DNA of 64,000 nucleotides from Erodium maritimum (Eukaryota; Streptophyta; Magnoliopsida; Geraniales; Geraniaceae). Each line of letters begins with the position of its first letter. The first letter of the stretch is position 1. Below, one piece after another: positions 1 to 11,815 of this stretch. The notes under the pieces were generated by a model. That model saw nothing but the letters and a program-made list of their open reading frames with translations, had not been told where the DNA came from and did not search any database. The stretch spans positions 60,768,803 to 60,832,802 of the forward strand of contig OY997588.1 in assembly GCA_963921825.1 (NCBI GenBank), given 5' to 3'. Both the position numbers and the translations under genes were made by a program.

Positions 1-533
1 CTGGTATGCGATCTTTTGTGATTTTGTTTGGTGTGCGATCCCTTGTGATCTGTTTGGTGTTGTGTAGTTGTCGTTTGAGTCCTTGGGAGAGGTCGTCAAT
101 TGTTGTGTCGGGTCTGCTTACGTGGTTGAGTGTTGAGTCGTTCGAGGAAGGTCACCGTGGGAGTTTGTCAGTCGGAGTACTTGAGTTGGGGGCGGTGATC
201 GGAGGAGTTGAGTCTTGTGGGTGTTATAGGCTTTGTCTGCTAATTATGCCGTAGTCAGTCTGTTATCCGTGGTGGTGAGCGAACGCTCACCCCTAGCTGC
301 TTTTCCTACAGGTACTGTTCGTGGGACGGACTAGGTGAGCTCTCGAAGCTTGTGGAGCTAGGAGCGGAGTCCGGGTTTTGTCTTTTGAGTCTAGTGACGG
401 ATACCGTGTACTTTTGTCCACTTGTTAGGACGTGTTTTAAACTGTATTTATTATTTTGTTGAACTAAACTGTGTTTTTTATGTTTAAAAATGTTCGCGTC
501 CCGAGATCGGTTTACTGAAATTGGGGCGTGACA
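1..533 (+). mobile_element. 3' part of a large LTR (family D), cut by the window edge
   Basis: The sequence closely matches 32990-33540, the last half kilobase of a 3.1-kb solo LTR, and the complement of 17177-17720. All three end in GGGGC(G/A)TGACA. Shared landmarks are the repeated 'tgcgatc..ttgtgatc' words and the 'gtgagcgaacgctcacccc' palindrome. No primer binding site follows position 533, so this is a 3' LTR, solo LTR or truncated LTR. Its left end lies outside the window. Confidence 0.75.
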
Positions 534-809
534 AAGCTGCTCCCTGATACCTTAGAAAGAGTAGTATTCTGTTTAGCCAACATTAAAATTTAATGATAAT
601 AAAACATTTTCCAACTTTTATTAACTCACAAATAATGTTGTACATATCGTGGCTTGTCCTAGTGCACCAAACCCAATAAAACATCTTGCCCTTGATTTTT
701 GACACCACAACCTTTCCGCATATGTTTTTACAGATTGTAGCTTGTCCTAGGGTGCACAACCCAATAAAACATATTTCCCTTAATTTTTGACACCACAACC
801 TTTCCAACA
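534..809 (-). mobile_element. Truncated copia-type LTR start (family C-like)
   Basis: On the minus strand this begins TGTTGG at 809. Part of it (about 534-640) matches the family-C LTR at 44350-44460 in the words around 'ttggaaaatgttttattatcatta'. Its right edge abuts LINE sequence and its left edge abuts the family-D LTR. It holds two imperfect copies of a 65-bp segment (651-715 and 741-805) ending in 'gacaccacaacctttcc'. It reads as an LTR fragment inserted into the LINE; there is no coding sequence. Confidence 0.5.
651..805. repeat. Two-copy 65-bp imperfect tandem repeat, spaced 90 bp
   Basis: Copies at 651-715 and 741-805 both run from 'gcttgtcctag' to 'caccacaacctttcc' with a few mismatches. 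The repeat lies inside the truncated LTR. Confidence 0.7.
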
Positions 810-815
810 ACTTCA

Positions 816-1420
816 TCTTTATTATAAGCTTAGCCTTTGTGAAGCCCTACGAACTCAATTATGCATATGATAAACTTCTCTCATCCAAAATGGATTCCAG
901 TTTGTCTAACTCCGTTTTTGGTTTATTAACATGCGACTCCAAGTTACCAAACACCTCTGTTCCCAACGTTTATATCACCTCTAAGAGATTAAAGCTTAAA
1001 ACAAACATTAAAGCTTGGCATCCCTTTGCATACATACTACTCTCAAATCCTTATTGTAGTCATGAAGAGTTTATGATCAACCCACATATTTAAGAACCTT
1101 GAAGGTCCTGGTTCCCAATTAACTTCTTCTGCACTTAACAACAATGCTCTATGATCTGAGGTTAAACGCGATAGACCAGTCTATGATGGGGAACCAAACA
1201 TTGTCACCGCTTCAAGAAAGATCGGAAACATGTCCAAACGTGAGACTTTTGAACCACTTCCATACCAAGTATACTAGCAACCATTCAGAGGCATATCCAA
1301 GACACCTAATGATTGTATGAAATCATCAAACACCTTAGTATTTTCTATGGAGGCCGAACGATCCCGATTCTCTCTTAGATTTGTAAGACAACATTAAAGT
1401 CACCACCAAGAAACAATTCC
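816..1420 (-). pseudogene. LINE (L1-type) remnant: end of endonuclease and linker to reverse transcriptase
   Basis: Read on the minus strand, and allowing frameshifts, 1080-1270 encodes the C-terminal APE-type endonuclease signature: a YTWYGSG-like word, then SRLD, then LSRLTSDHRALLL, the conserved SDH box of plant L1 endonucleases. The following stretch (816-1080) resembles the Lys/Glu-rich linker before the reverse transcriptase. The known role of the enzyme is nicking target DNA for target-primed reverse transcription. No open frame survives. It continues the endonuclease remnant at 3802-4260, from which it is separated by gypsy sequence. Confidence 0.6.
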
Positions 1421-1493
1421 AAGGACGAAGCTATCAGCAACAACGAGGAAGAAGCTAAGAAGACAGACCACTATTAAAACTTGGCAACATTAC
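1421..1493 (+). other. Misplaced copy of gypsy 3' coding sequence
   Basis: The segment 'ccaaggacgaagctatca..aacaacgaggaagaagcta' at 1419-1458 repeats 2969-3006 from the end of the gypsy polyprotein. It lies directly at the junction with the LINE duplication and before the RNase H region. This suggests rearrangement during or after insertion. Confidence 0.6.
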
Positions 1494-3266
1494 TTGTTGC
1501 CCAAAGAGTTTTTCATTCATACAGATCACGAGACTCTCAAGCACCTAAGAGGACAGACCACTCTTAAAAAGAGGCATGCGAAGTGGTTTGAGTTCATAGA
1601 CATTTTTCCATATGTGATCAAGTACAAGAAGAGCAAAGAAAATGTTGTAGCTGATGCACTATCAAGGAGACATGCTCTAATTTTCACCATGGAGGCAAGA
1701 ATCATAGGATTTGAGCATATCAAGGATTTATATGAAACTGGTCCAGATTTTAAAGAGGTTTTCAAGGAAACAAGCAAGGCTATGTATGGGTCATTTTATC
1801 AACATGATGGATTTTTATTCAAGGATAAAAGGCTTTGTATACCACAAGGTTCCATGAGAGATTTACTAATCCGAGAAGCACATGGAGGAGGGCTTATGGG
1901 ACACTTTGGTCGAGACAAAACTGTAAGTGTGCTTATGGTTCATTTCTTTTGGTCGCGCTTAAAGAGAGATGTGGAGAGGTTCTGTGCCAAATGCATCACT
2001 TGCTTAAAGGCAAAATCCAGGTCACATCCTAATTGTTTATATATGGCTTTGCCTATTCCTAACCTACCATGGGTAGATATTTTTATGGATTTTGTTCTAG
2101 GTCTTCCAAAGATCCACCACAAGGACTCCGTTTTTGTGGTAGTGGGCAGATTTTCGAAGATGGCTCATTTTATTCCATGCAACAAGACTAATGATGCTAC
2201 TCAGATCGTTGATCTCTTTTCTAAAGAAGTAATGCGCTTACATGGATTACCAAGGACTATTGTATCAGATCGTAATACCAAATTTCTAGCCCATTTCTAG
2301 AAAACTTTATGGAGAAAGTTGGGAACTAAGTTGCTTTTCTCAACTACATGTCACTCACAACCAGATGGCCAAGATGAGGTAGTAAATCGGACTCTTTCAA
2401 CATTGTTGAGATCCACGGTAGGTAAGAACTTGAAGAATTGGTTATCTTGTTTACCATTTATTGAGTTTGCTTACAATCAAGCCAAACATTCTGCCACTAA
2501 ATTCTCTCTTGTTTATGGCTTTAATCCTACTACTCCATTTGATCTTCTATCTTTGCCTCAAGGTGTTATTTCTAGTGAAGGAGAAAATAGAGCAGATTTT
2601 ATCAAGAAAATTCATCAAAAGGTCGAGGAAAATTTGGAGAAGAAGATTGAGAAATACAAGCAATAAGCCAATAAGCACCGAAAAGATATAAGCTTTGAAC
2701 CGGGAGACTTGGTGTGGGTACACATGAGAAAGGAAAGATTTCCAAACTAGAGAAAATCCAAGCTCTCACCAAGAGGAGATGGACCATTTCGAGTGCTAGA
2801 GAAAATCAACAACAACGCTTATAAGCTTGAGCTGCCAGGTGAATTAAACATTTCACCAACTTTCAATATTACTGATTTGGCTCCCTATCATGCAGATGAA
2901 TCAGTTCTGAGGTCAGAACCTTGTCAAGAGGGAGGGGATGAGGAGGACATCGAATTTATCAACAACTCCAAGGACGAAGCTATCAACAACAACGAGGAAG
3001 AAGCTATCAACAATATTCCAAGCATGCGACTAGCACCAAGGATAAGGTCAAGAACTATAGCTTTACGAGAAGAATTCAACAAACAAGTGGAGAGCTTAAT
3101 TACACTCATAGAGCATGGGGAACTCCAAGAAGACGTGATTACCAAGGCAAATCAAGAAGACATTCAAGAACAATTCAAGACTTCAACAAATCTGTTTTTG
3201 CCTCTTCTTCAAGGAATAAATGAAGCCAACTTATTCATCATTTCCAAACACAAATCAGCCACTTAA
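1494..3266 (+). pseudogene. Ty3/gypsy pol fragment (RNase H end and integrase), Reina-like
   Basis: The fragment starts inside RNase H ([10 protein letters not shown], then VVADALSRR). An HHCC integrase zinc finger follows (H-x-H region near 1880, C-x2-C near 1985-2000). The catalytic core has the first Asp in DFVLGLP, the second in VSDRNTKF and the Glu in GQDEVVNRTLS. A GPF-type C-terminal module with a YKLELPG word is at 2790-2850. Defects are a TAG stop at 2298-2300, loss of the residues expected before VYGFNP, and a frameshift with stop near 2666. The LPIPNLPW and LLFSTTCH words resemble the Reina chromovirus lineage. Gag, protease and most of RT are missing, so it is inactive. Confidence 0.85.
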
Positions 3267-3801
3267 ATCATTCAAGGGAGATGAATAGCCAATGTATGCA
3301 TTTGAATTCATATTATTAATGAGGTATTTTTGCCGTTTTGCAGATTTCCAGCTTTTGGTTGTATCAAGAGTCATTAGTTATTAATTAGAGTCTCTTGTAA
3401 CCCTAGAAGGTCACCTACTGCTGGACTATTTAATGAAGTCCCTTCTCAGCATGTATGATGCAAGTTTTATGAAATAAAAATTCGAGTTTTCTTCTGGGAA
3501 GAACCTTAAGCATTTCAATCACATGTGTGTGAATCCTTGAAGTTTGAGTGTTTTGACTTATTACAAGCTTTCCATAATCTGTGTGGCGTCATTCAATCCA
3601 CTCATCTATCTCCCTATTTACTTAGATACTTCAAAGAGTGTTGTACGACCAGTTGAAGTATCTCCATCTTTGATTCCATCTTCATCCATTGGTTCCTTAG
3701 AGAGTGTTGTACAACCAGCTAAGGTTCTCCGTCCTATCATCATTATCCTACATAACTTATCAACAAGGTTCTATCTTATCCTACCACCACGTTCCTATAT
3801 C
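3267..3801 (+). mobile_element. Gypsy 3' untranslated region and possible truncated LTR
   Basis: After the polyprotein stop there is a purine-rich 'aagggagatgaa' (3274-3285) that could be a degraded polypurine tract. A TATA-like 'ctatttaatgaag' and an 'aaataaaa' signal (about 3472) follow, as expected in an LTR. A repeated word 'gagtgttgtac(g/a)accag' occurs at 3637 and 3701. No second LTR is present to confirm boundaries. Confidence 0.35.
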
Positions 3802-4260
3802 AACTTCCATACCAAGTATACTAGCAACCATTCAGAGGCATATCCAAGACACCCAATGATGTATGAAATAATCAAACACCTTAGTATCTTCTCTAGAGGT
3901 CGAATGATCCTGTTTCTATCTTAAATTTGTAAGACAACATTAAAGTCACCCCCAAGAAACAATTCATCCTCTAGATCCCCCTTCAACTACTAATCACCTC
4001 CCAGATAATATTCTTTTCTCGGATGCTACACGATGCATATACATTGAACACACTAACCTTAGCTTTCTTAGCTAGAAATTCACCCGATAAAGCCAAATTG
4101 TTTCCCTCAAACTTAATCCTTTGCACTCTCGTAACAGAGGTCTGCCACACTATCATAAATCCTCAAGTACTTCCCTCTAATGGACCAAAATCAAAATCAC
4201 ATGCTTCTCTAAACCCATAACTACGCAACACCCTATCATTAACGGGGAAATTAGGTAAAC
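3802..4260 (-). pseudogene. LINE (L1-type) endonuclease remnant
   Basis: The minus strand encodes, with frameshifts, a GGDFNVV-like word (about 3930-3945), the conserved catalytic GDFN box of APE-type L1 endonucleases. An N-terminal region ends near 4260. The downstream part of the same domain is at 816-1270, so one LINE was split by the gypsy fragment. It has several stops and no function is expected. Confidence 0.6.
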
Positions 4261-5411
4261 AGCCTTCTATGTAAGTAAGTTTTGGAAATCAACCTCCATA
4301 TTTTCCCCTCTTTTCATCGCATAATTTCGTAGCCCATATTTCCCTTGAACCCAAAAAATTATTTATTCCCTTAATTAAACACCCAAAATTACATTTATAC
4401 CCTTAATTAAACACCCAAATCTATTTTAGTTTTATACCTGCAAAAATACTATTTTTCCCTCACTTGAATTACGCAAAACAAGTTTCCACCTTTTGAATCC
4501 ATCACCTTGGATCGAGTCGAACACCATATCAGACCTCTCTTTTATTTGACTTCATCTTCAGACCACTCTCTTCGACTTGATCTTCAACATCCCTGTCTAC
4601 GTATCCATCCACAAAAATCTCCCAACAACGAAACATTGTCAACGTCGAGAACCAAGCGAAGCCGTCGCCCGAGCTACCAAAATGACCTAGTTACGCACGT
4701 TGATAATATTCTTCCATCTTATGTGTCTAGCTATATTTTTTCTTGTTTGAAGTTGTATGTAGAATGTTCATATGTAGTTTGAAGGGGAAACGATGGTTTC
4801 GGGTTTTTGCCTTCGTTTGGGAATGTAGTGTATTTGAAAACAAGGATTCATGGGTGCTGAGGTGCCAATTGTGTTGATAATTTGTACTGGTGTGAGACGT
4901 CGAAGTAGGGAAAATAGGTGGCTAGTAATTTCCCCAATATATGCAATTTTTATTATGCAATTTAGCCCAATTTAGCGACTGTGATGTTACCTAGTATCGA
5001 GATTTTATACCCAGTGTCGGTAATTTGTATCGACAATCATTTGAACCCAATATGGTGTTCTTATCCCCAATATCAGAAGTTTGTTAATAGTATCAGGATT
5101 TTAATCCACATATCAGGATTTTGCAGTTTGCAATTAAACCAAATATCGTGAGTTTATTCTTATTATCAATATTTTTTCCCCATATATTGTTTATGAAGAA
5201 TGGTTTTGTTCTACCAAGCAATCAATAAGTTTTTACTGAAATGTCTCGAGTGAAGAGTGTTGGACTGACCGACTCTCATCTGGACCAGTACGAGTAATCA
5301 AAGACAAAGAAAAAGTTGTGTTATCCCAAGCTATCTCATCCTCTGAATCAGTATAAAAAAAAATCACTACCAAGGTCAATTGGCGATGTTGCAGCATAAG
5401 CTTCAAGCTTA
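4261..5411. other. Spacer with degenerate 'ccnagtatcg' repeats
   Basis: No supported gene. From about 4960 to 5180 a short word around '(cc)(t/c)a(g/a)tatc(a/g)g' recurs every 25-40 bp with strong decay. A similar set appears at 6525-6660 inside the next pseudogene, so these are probably decayed repeats of the same transposon-associated unit. Confidence 0.4.
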
Positions 5412-7085
5412 ATGTCAAGTGGTCCAAGCCAAAAAAATACAAGTGAAGTAGAATATTTTCCTCGGTTGAGGCCAGTATTGATTGAGGATCGTAATTTTGA
5501 GGGAAAAATCTTTAGAAAAGGTCAACTAATTGAAATGTCAAATACCATTAAGAATCAATTGGACATGTTGCAAGATAAGAACCTAGGCCTCAATGAACTG
5601 AGAAGAACTCAATTTGGTCCCATGTTAGACCTAAAACTTAAGTTTTCATCTGAAGTCTTGTGGGTGCTTCTGCTAAGAGAAGTCGATGTGTACAGAAAAT
5701 CGAAGAGGTGGTTCGTAATTTTCGGTACACTAGTTAGATTCTCCTTATAGGAGTATGCTTTAATAATTAGGTTGAACTATGGACAAAATCCAAACAGAGG
5801 TTTTGAGAAGAAATTATAAGGAATTAGTATTCTTCAAGAAACACTTCCCCAATGTTGCTGCTAGTGTGGATAAATTGAAAGAAAAATTGAAGGTATTAGT
5901 TGATGACTTCATACAGAAGGGTCATACTAAAGTGGTTGACAATTTTATCAAGGTTTCATTGTTGTTGCTTGTCGGAGGAGTTTTGACCCCCAAGGACGGA
6001 AACTTACAACACAATCAATAAAACAACTTAGGTATTCATTGATGACGTGGATCATTTCAAACGATTCCCCTAGAGACTCATTCCTTCCCGTATTTTTTCG
6101 AAGTCTGTGAAGTATAAAGGGTTGGTTGATAAAGCAGAAGGACATGCTAAAGGCAAGAGAAATATCATAGGGAGGTATTCTGGTTTTGTTTATATCATTA
6201 CAATAAGCTAATTTTCCTTGTGTCTGTTTAGAATAATTTACTTTGTGTCCATGCGATTTCTCACATTTTGTGTTGTGTGCATGTAGATATTGGCATTAGA
6301 ATCCATTCATGAATTGCACAGTGTCCTTGAAAACCCTCTTACCGATAAGGATCATTTTTCGAGGATGTGTAAATGGGGCAAGCCACGAAGTAAACTATCG
6401 TCATACACTGATGTGAAAAAGCATTGGACAAAGCCAAGCATAAAGTTAGCAATTAATGTATATTTTATAAGTCTTGATTTTAACTGTTGGATGTTGATAC
6501 AATGTAAATATTTATAAGTTTTTTTCCTATTTACCTAGTACCTGTGATGTTTGTCCAAGTATTGATGGTTTTGACCTAGGTATGTTATTTTTGTTCTAGT
6601 ATTGCGTAATGTTTCCTAGTATTGGGGTTTTCTCATGATACAGATGATTCATTCCATTGTTCGTATGTTTTTTTGTGGTCAGAATATTGTAACTATCCTA
6701 CAACCAAGTGAAAGTGAAAGACACTAGGCATACATTTTTGGATTGTATAACGAGCTTGCCATAGTGTGGATGTTAAAATGTGGAGACAATATTGAATGGA
6801 CATCTGAAACAATTAAAGATGATGAAGAACCATGTGGTGATGGGGGTGAAGAACAACATTTTACGGGCTTACTCACTCTACAAGATGCTGAAGCGCCACC
6901 TAAGGCTGAAGAACCACGTGTTGAAGTGCCAATGGATAAGTTGAGAAGGTTCAAGGAAAAAATTAAAGGATCAAACTAAAAAGCTTGGAAGAAAAAAATG
7001 AAGGATGAACTAAAAGCCTTTAAGGAAGAAATAATAGATGGGCTGAAGTGCTTTAAGGAAGAAGTGAAGGAAGGGATGAAATGCT
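5412..7085 (+). pseudogene. DUF1985-like pseudogene, probably transposon-associated
   Basis: The first part (5412-5770) reads RTQFGPMLDL, then FSSEVLWVLLLREV, then VRFSL-stop-EYALI. This matches my memory of the DUF1985 pattern (F-G-x2-LDL, x-LLLRE, R-F-x-EFALITGL). A Lys-rich segment (5779-6000) and a GLVDKAEGHAKGKRN region (about 6118) follow, then a likely intron and LALESIHELHSVLE (6290). The end (6743-7085) is acidic, then a Lys/Glu-rich probable coiled coil. In plants DUF1985 proteins are mostly carried by CACTA or MULE-type elements alongside Ulp1-like proteases; no protease was seen here. In-frame stops (5748-5750) and at least three frame changes make it a pseudogene. The domain assignment is moderate. 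Confidence 0.5.
6525..6660 (+). repeat. Degenerate 'cctagtatt' minisatellite within the pseudogene
   Basis: The word 'cctagtatt/acctagtacc/cctaggtat' recurs at 25-35-bp spacing with T-rich fill. It resembles 4960-5180. Confidence 0.35.
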
Positions 7086-8060
7086 TAAGGGGAAACCATA
7101 TTTCCGAACGCCATTTGACCTTTGGTTTCGCGATCCTAACCTGGGATCAGTAGAGACGCCTCATCCCTCGTTGGAACACCTCCCACATCGCCTCCCCGCA
7201 AGTCTAACAATCCACCAGGCTGCAACTTCTGTTGAAACTGAAAACCCGTACTCTATTCTGACACTCCGACTTGAGATTCACTCTCGGATCTCGGGAAAGC
7301 CTCCGACGCGAAAGCATCCATGTCTTCTCCAATCTGCATACAAGGAACAACAACCACAAGTTCCTTTTGTCATTGGATTGAAATGTTTGTCTCTTGAATT
7401 CCTAGGCTGTGTTTCTCACCACTGATGTCTTGGGTGATCGACCCAGCTTTCCGGCACCAAGCAAGTGCTATGAACAGAATAAATCCATTCACCTTAAACC
7501 CATTAAGGTTGGAGACATCCTGATTTGCAGCCTCATTCGACAAAGAACTGACGTTGAGGAAACATCACCAAAGGTACCAAATACATGCCTAACCCAATCC
7601 TCCGATGTATCGTACGACAGGTTACACACGAAAATCTCGTCTGCAATGACATCCTTCTTCCTCGAACGTTTCCAGATTGAAAGCTCCTTACCTGAGCCGG
7701 CTGGGACAACACTAGCCACATTAGAAACTAGATACGAAGCGGCCCGGGCAGGTCCGACTCCTCCATCCACCTTGAGAGCTTTTGCAGGCCGGGTAGAAGC
7801 TACACCTCCAACCTCGATTGAAACCTTAGACAGAGGAGAACGATCGGTACAGATTCCTCCCACCTTACCAGCGACAACCTTCGCTGGAGCAGATCGGACA
7901 GGATTAACACCTCTACCTATACCAGTCGTAGAGGTCTCCCTCACAATCTTGCAATACTTATCATAGGAGGAAATCAAAACTAAACAGGAGGAGGAAAAAG
8001 ACAAACACCCCTCCTCCTTCCTCCTCACCTTACCATTTCCCATCTTATATCTCCATACTA
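7086..8060 (-). pseudogene. LINE-type ORF1 fragment with an RRM-like domain
   Basis: The minus strand opens at 8043 with MGNGKVRRKEEG and a Ser/Ala/Gly-rich segment. Near 7620-7660 it reads IFVCNLSYDTSEDWVRHVFG, which fits RNP2 and helix 1 of an RNA recognition motif. After a frameshift, an NGFKVNG-(x)-LFIALA-like word fits the last strand of an RRM. Plant LINE ORF1 proteins often carry an RRM used to bind element RNA. The rest (7090-7480) is degraded. There is no endonuclease or reverse transcriptase. A host RNA-binding pseudogene is the alternative. Confidence 0.45.
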
Positions 8061-8275
8061 AACACCGATGAAAATCCTATCTCCGGCAAAAGCAGTAAAG
8101 AGTATTGAGAGAAAAAAAGCCAAGACTGTTTTATATGGTATGATACAATGAAACTATAGTAAGTTGAAAAATCTTGATAACCAAAATTTTATTTCAATAT
8201 GAAAAATCAATATTATATGATTGATTAATGGTTTACATACCCCTAAGTCTCAGCCTATACTTTTTTTGGCTTAAT

Positions 8276-8443
8276 TACCTTTAGTACCCCTTATGTATTA
8301 ATAACGCACTAGATAAAAGTTTGGTCAAGTTTACACTATTTTAATGATCTATGATCAATTCATAAGACATGTAATTGTTTAGTTACCAATACATAAGTGA
8401 TATTAAATGATTTGTGACAAGCTCATAAGGGGTACTAAAGATA
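8276..8443. mobile_element. 168-bp MITE with 20-bp terminal inverted repeats
   Basis: The left end 'tacctttagtaccccttatg' (8276-8295) matches the complement of the right end (8424-8443) with one mismatch. The interior is AT-rich and non-coding. The superfamily cannot be named because the target duplication is not clear. Confidence 0.7.
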
Positions 8444-9000
8444 AGAGCATCTTAAATTCGAAGGCGATTCGCTGGCGGATAGATGCTGACGGAGACGATG
8501 CGACGACGGATAGTTGACATATCGATGGCAGATATGCATTGGCGGATGGGTGCATCGGTCATATTACCGACGACACTATCCATAGACGGCAACGACTATA
8601 AGCCCTTTGACCCTTGAAAAATATATTTTGACTAATGGTTGACCCTTGAAAAAATATATTAATATAGTTTTATTTATTAAATATTTTTTCATTTATAAAA
8701 TCAGTTATAGTTTTAGAAAATATATTTTAAATTATTTTTTAATTTTTAGGAACGTTGATTTAATATTTAATCTCTCATTTGTACAACAATGAGAGAGAAA
8801 AGTGATTCTGAGATTATATTAGGGTTTGACAAAAAAAGCAGAAGTAAAATTACAATAATGTCCTTTGATGGTGTAAAATTACAAAACAAAAATTCTAGTT
8901 TGTGTTAATTACGGCTGTGTCATTGCTATTGGATTAACTTGATCTAAAGGTAAAAAGCAATGTAACAATTAACAAATTAAGATATAGGTAACACTTGAAA

Positions 9001-9039
<39 letters not shown>

Positions 9040-9539
9040 CAATTTAGTATACATTTAAAGCTTTTCAGTTTTTTCAGTAATTAAATTATTTTATATTTTT
9101 AACAAAATTGAAATAAAAACACCCCTAAATTATTTTATAATATTTATTTATTCTATCAGGCAACAATTACCAGCCAGTAAAAAAACATGACTGAAAATAA
9201 ATTCTATCAGCCTGGCCGATAAAGGAGAAAGAAAAAGATATTTTTTTTATTTTTTATTCTATCATCCAACACTATTAGCCAACAATTTGATTAATGACTA
9301 GAGATATTTTTAAAACATGCTATCAAAACATAAAGACTTGTATTAAATGCTATAATTTTTTAGATACTAAAGATGTGTTACCGATTCAAAAAATAGATAC
9401 TAAATATTTTTGTTGAGCTAAAATGGATGATATTATAACTGTAAAAATATGCGCAAAGCGCCAACATCAGAGTATCGAAATAAAATTACATCGAAATTTA
9501 AAGGACAATAACTGAAAAGTAAATGTGCTCTTGGACCTA
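8444..9539. other. AT-rich spacer with a TA microsatellite
   Basis: No gene-like frame of note. It includes a (TA)n tract at 9007-9035, a T-rich tract near 9240-9260, and a short GA/CG-rich patch at 8460-8600 with recurring 'gacg' words. Confidence 0.6.
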
Positions 9540-11815
9540 GGTTTTGAGTTGACAGGAGAACTGCAGTAGCATCTAAAAACACCAATACAGCATAAGCCAA
9601 ACACAGGGGCATAGATCGAGCAGATCTATTGTGGATTTTTTCAGAGGTGGACCTCTTTCCCCCTGGGATGTCAGCGTGTGTCGCCCTCTCTTCACTGATA
9701 TTTGTAGGGGCTCCTATACGCGGGAGTGCTGACCCCTACCTGACAAAGGAGAAATATGTCAGCTGTTGGTGGAACCAGTGCCATCTTACGTTCAAGGAGG
9801 TGGTGCAGCCGACCGACCCCTCCCTAGACCCTTGAGCACTCATTCCTGGAGGCGAGGGTGCTTATAGCCCCCCGTCGCTGGATGTGATGCGCCATTTGAG
9901 TCAATAGATCCCTCCGACTCCCTTGTCCCCGACTCCCTCTCAATCCGTTTCGTCCTTGATAGTGTTAGGATATGATCTCTTGGGGCCCATTCCACCCGCT
10001 CATCTTCTTGAACCACTCTTAGACGAGACCCGATCATCGTATCTGGTCTCCCTAGCCGATCTTCCTCCCCTGCCCGACCTCGCGGAAGGTGAGTGGCAAT
10101 TAGACAAGTCGCCTGCTTCACTTTCCCTCCCCCATACGACCAGTTTGTCCCTGAGACCGGTTTCCCATGCTTGGTCTTCTCCAATGCTGATCTAGGATCA
10201 ATTGGGGATCTCAACAACGGACCTTTTTCCCACCCCCTATCGGACAGACCGGGAATAGGTGGCCCGCACAGTTGCAGCCAAAACAGTGGTCCGGTAGTTG
10301 TTCATATGAAACATATGGGAGAGTACGTACCTGAGATTCCGTCAAACGGAACCATACTTGACTTTGTAGGGGTTCTCGAATATCCACTCGGATCCTAATG
10401 CGCATGAAATCCCCCCCAGTAGAGCCCCTCCTCATCCACATCCACCACTTGGTATATTCCCAAAGCAGACCCAAATCTGAAGCCCACCGCCTTGTTCCAC
10501 GCCCCCAACGGCAGATTGGACACCCTCTCCCATAATGAGAAATGGGTGAAGGTTAGATCCATATGCCTCATATGTCCCATCAGGCCCACAAATAGGACCA
10601 GGGAGTCCCAAAACGCCCAGGGTTCCCCTATCAGCACCCTGGCCCTCTCTCTAGCTGTCCCGAAGAAAAAGCCAACATCCCATTCTCCAGAGGTCTAGCC
10701 TCGACCTTCATGCCCCCACAGATCCTCCATTCTGGCCACCAGGGACTTCCAGTAGAACTTCTTTGTGGTCAGTACCTTAGCCGTCATTGCAAAGGAGAAA
10801 TTCGGGCCTCTCCCTATGACATCGTCGGGGGGATGATAACCTCCCTGATATGCATAGATCCCATCTGCTCTCTCAGATCCCCCATCATTTCCTTTTGATT
10901 CAGGTCCGGGATATTATGAATGTCCACTCGCCCAGTTGGGCTCTTAACGGTAACCAAATCCGATCCAGATCCGATCCAATCTGTCTGAGCCACTGTCCGA
11001 CCCATACCCTTCGGATCGCCCCTGTGACCCGACCCACGGCCTCCACCCGAGCCCCGATCCACCTCCGTTCTTGGGTAGGCCTACCCGTTACGGCCCACAC
11101 CCGGCCCAACTCACCACGCCCAACCCGCCTCGCGTCCCTCATCAGCCCAGGCCCATGTTCCCAGCCCAGCCCCATATCAGGTGCGTCTCCCTCAGCCAAA
11201 ACCCTAGCCGCCATGGGTTCTTTTGCCGGGACGCCGTGTCCAGGTCGCCGATGTTTGTTTCCTTGACCTGCAAGGAACCCGATTCGGGGGAGACGATCAC
11301 CACGTCATCTCCCTCCTCCTCGTGTCCCCCGACCCCCTCAACCCAAGTCTCCTCCTCCGACTCCTCCTCCTCCACACAGCGAGGTAGTGGCGACGACACC
11401 TTCCCGGCCTGCCTTACGCGCGGACGGGAACCACGTGCCGGAGTTCTCTCAACAGACCACGCCGATATGCCGACAGATGGTCCTGCGAGGATCGGCCTCT
11501 CCTTCCCCTCACCGTGTTCTGACGAAGCTCTGGCATGATCCTAGTCCCCATTCTCGTAGAGAAGGTCATCGACTCCTGTTCCTCCTCCTGTTCCTCCGCC
11601 CGTTGCGTCAAGGGTTCCGGAGAGGTCAAGTCACGTACCATGACGGCGGCAACGGTGCTGCATCCCCGTTTTCCCCGCCACCACCACAGGCCTGACGTTG
11701 ATCGGTGAAGGGCTCCCGGGTTCACGCAGGAGCTCCACGTCAAATTGACAGGCTTCACTGTCGAATACACCATTCTCTCCGAACAAACTATCGCAAAACC
11801 GGTCTCCTAGGGTTA
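9540..11815 (-). pseudogene. L1-type LINE 5' region and ORF1 (DUF4283 and CCHC knuckle), broken
   Basis: The minus strand starts near 11815 with an 'aaccctag' word, then a possible start at 11773 (MVYSTVKPV). It reaches a DUF4283-like core at 10400-10800 (KVLTTKKFYWKSL, then RVLIGEPWAFWDS, then NLPLGAWNKAVG). It then reads IRIRVDIREPL and a zinc knuckle CFGCNCAGHLFPVC (C-x2-C-x4-H-x4-C, about 10255-10300). The tail (9840-10217) is basic and polar. The order matches plant L1 ORF1 nucleic-acid-binding proteins. At least three frameshifts or stops interrupt it, including one between the DUF4283 part and the knuckle. No endonuclease or reverse transcriptase follows on the left. Confidence 0.75.

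Larger units (their letters stand above)
1255..3965. repeat. 165-bp direct duplication flanking the gypsy fragment (1255-1420 and 3802-3965)
   Basis: Both copies run from 'acttccataccaagtatact' to 'aagaaacaattc' and differ at about a dozen positions by eye. They are LINE endonuclease sequence on either side of the gypsy pol piece. A normal LTR element makes only a 4-6-bp target duplication, so this points to a segmental duplication or a recombination event. Confidence 0.75.

Noticed and set aside
1494-3266. Endogenous pararetrovirus
   Set aside because: The integrase zinc finger and the D, D, E core identify a Ty3/gypsy retrotransposon; plant pararetroviruses lack integrase.
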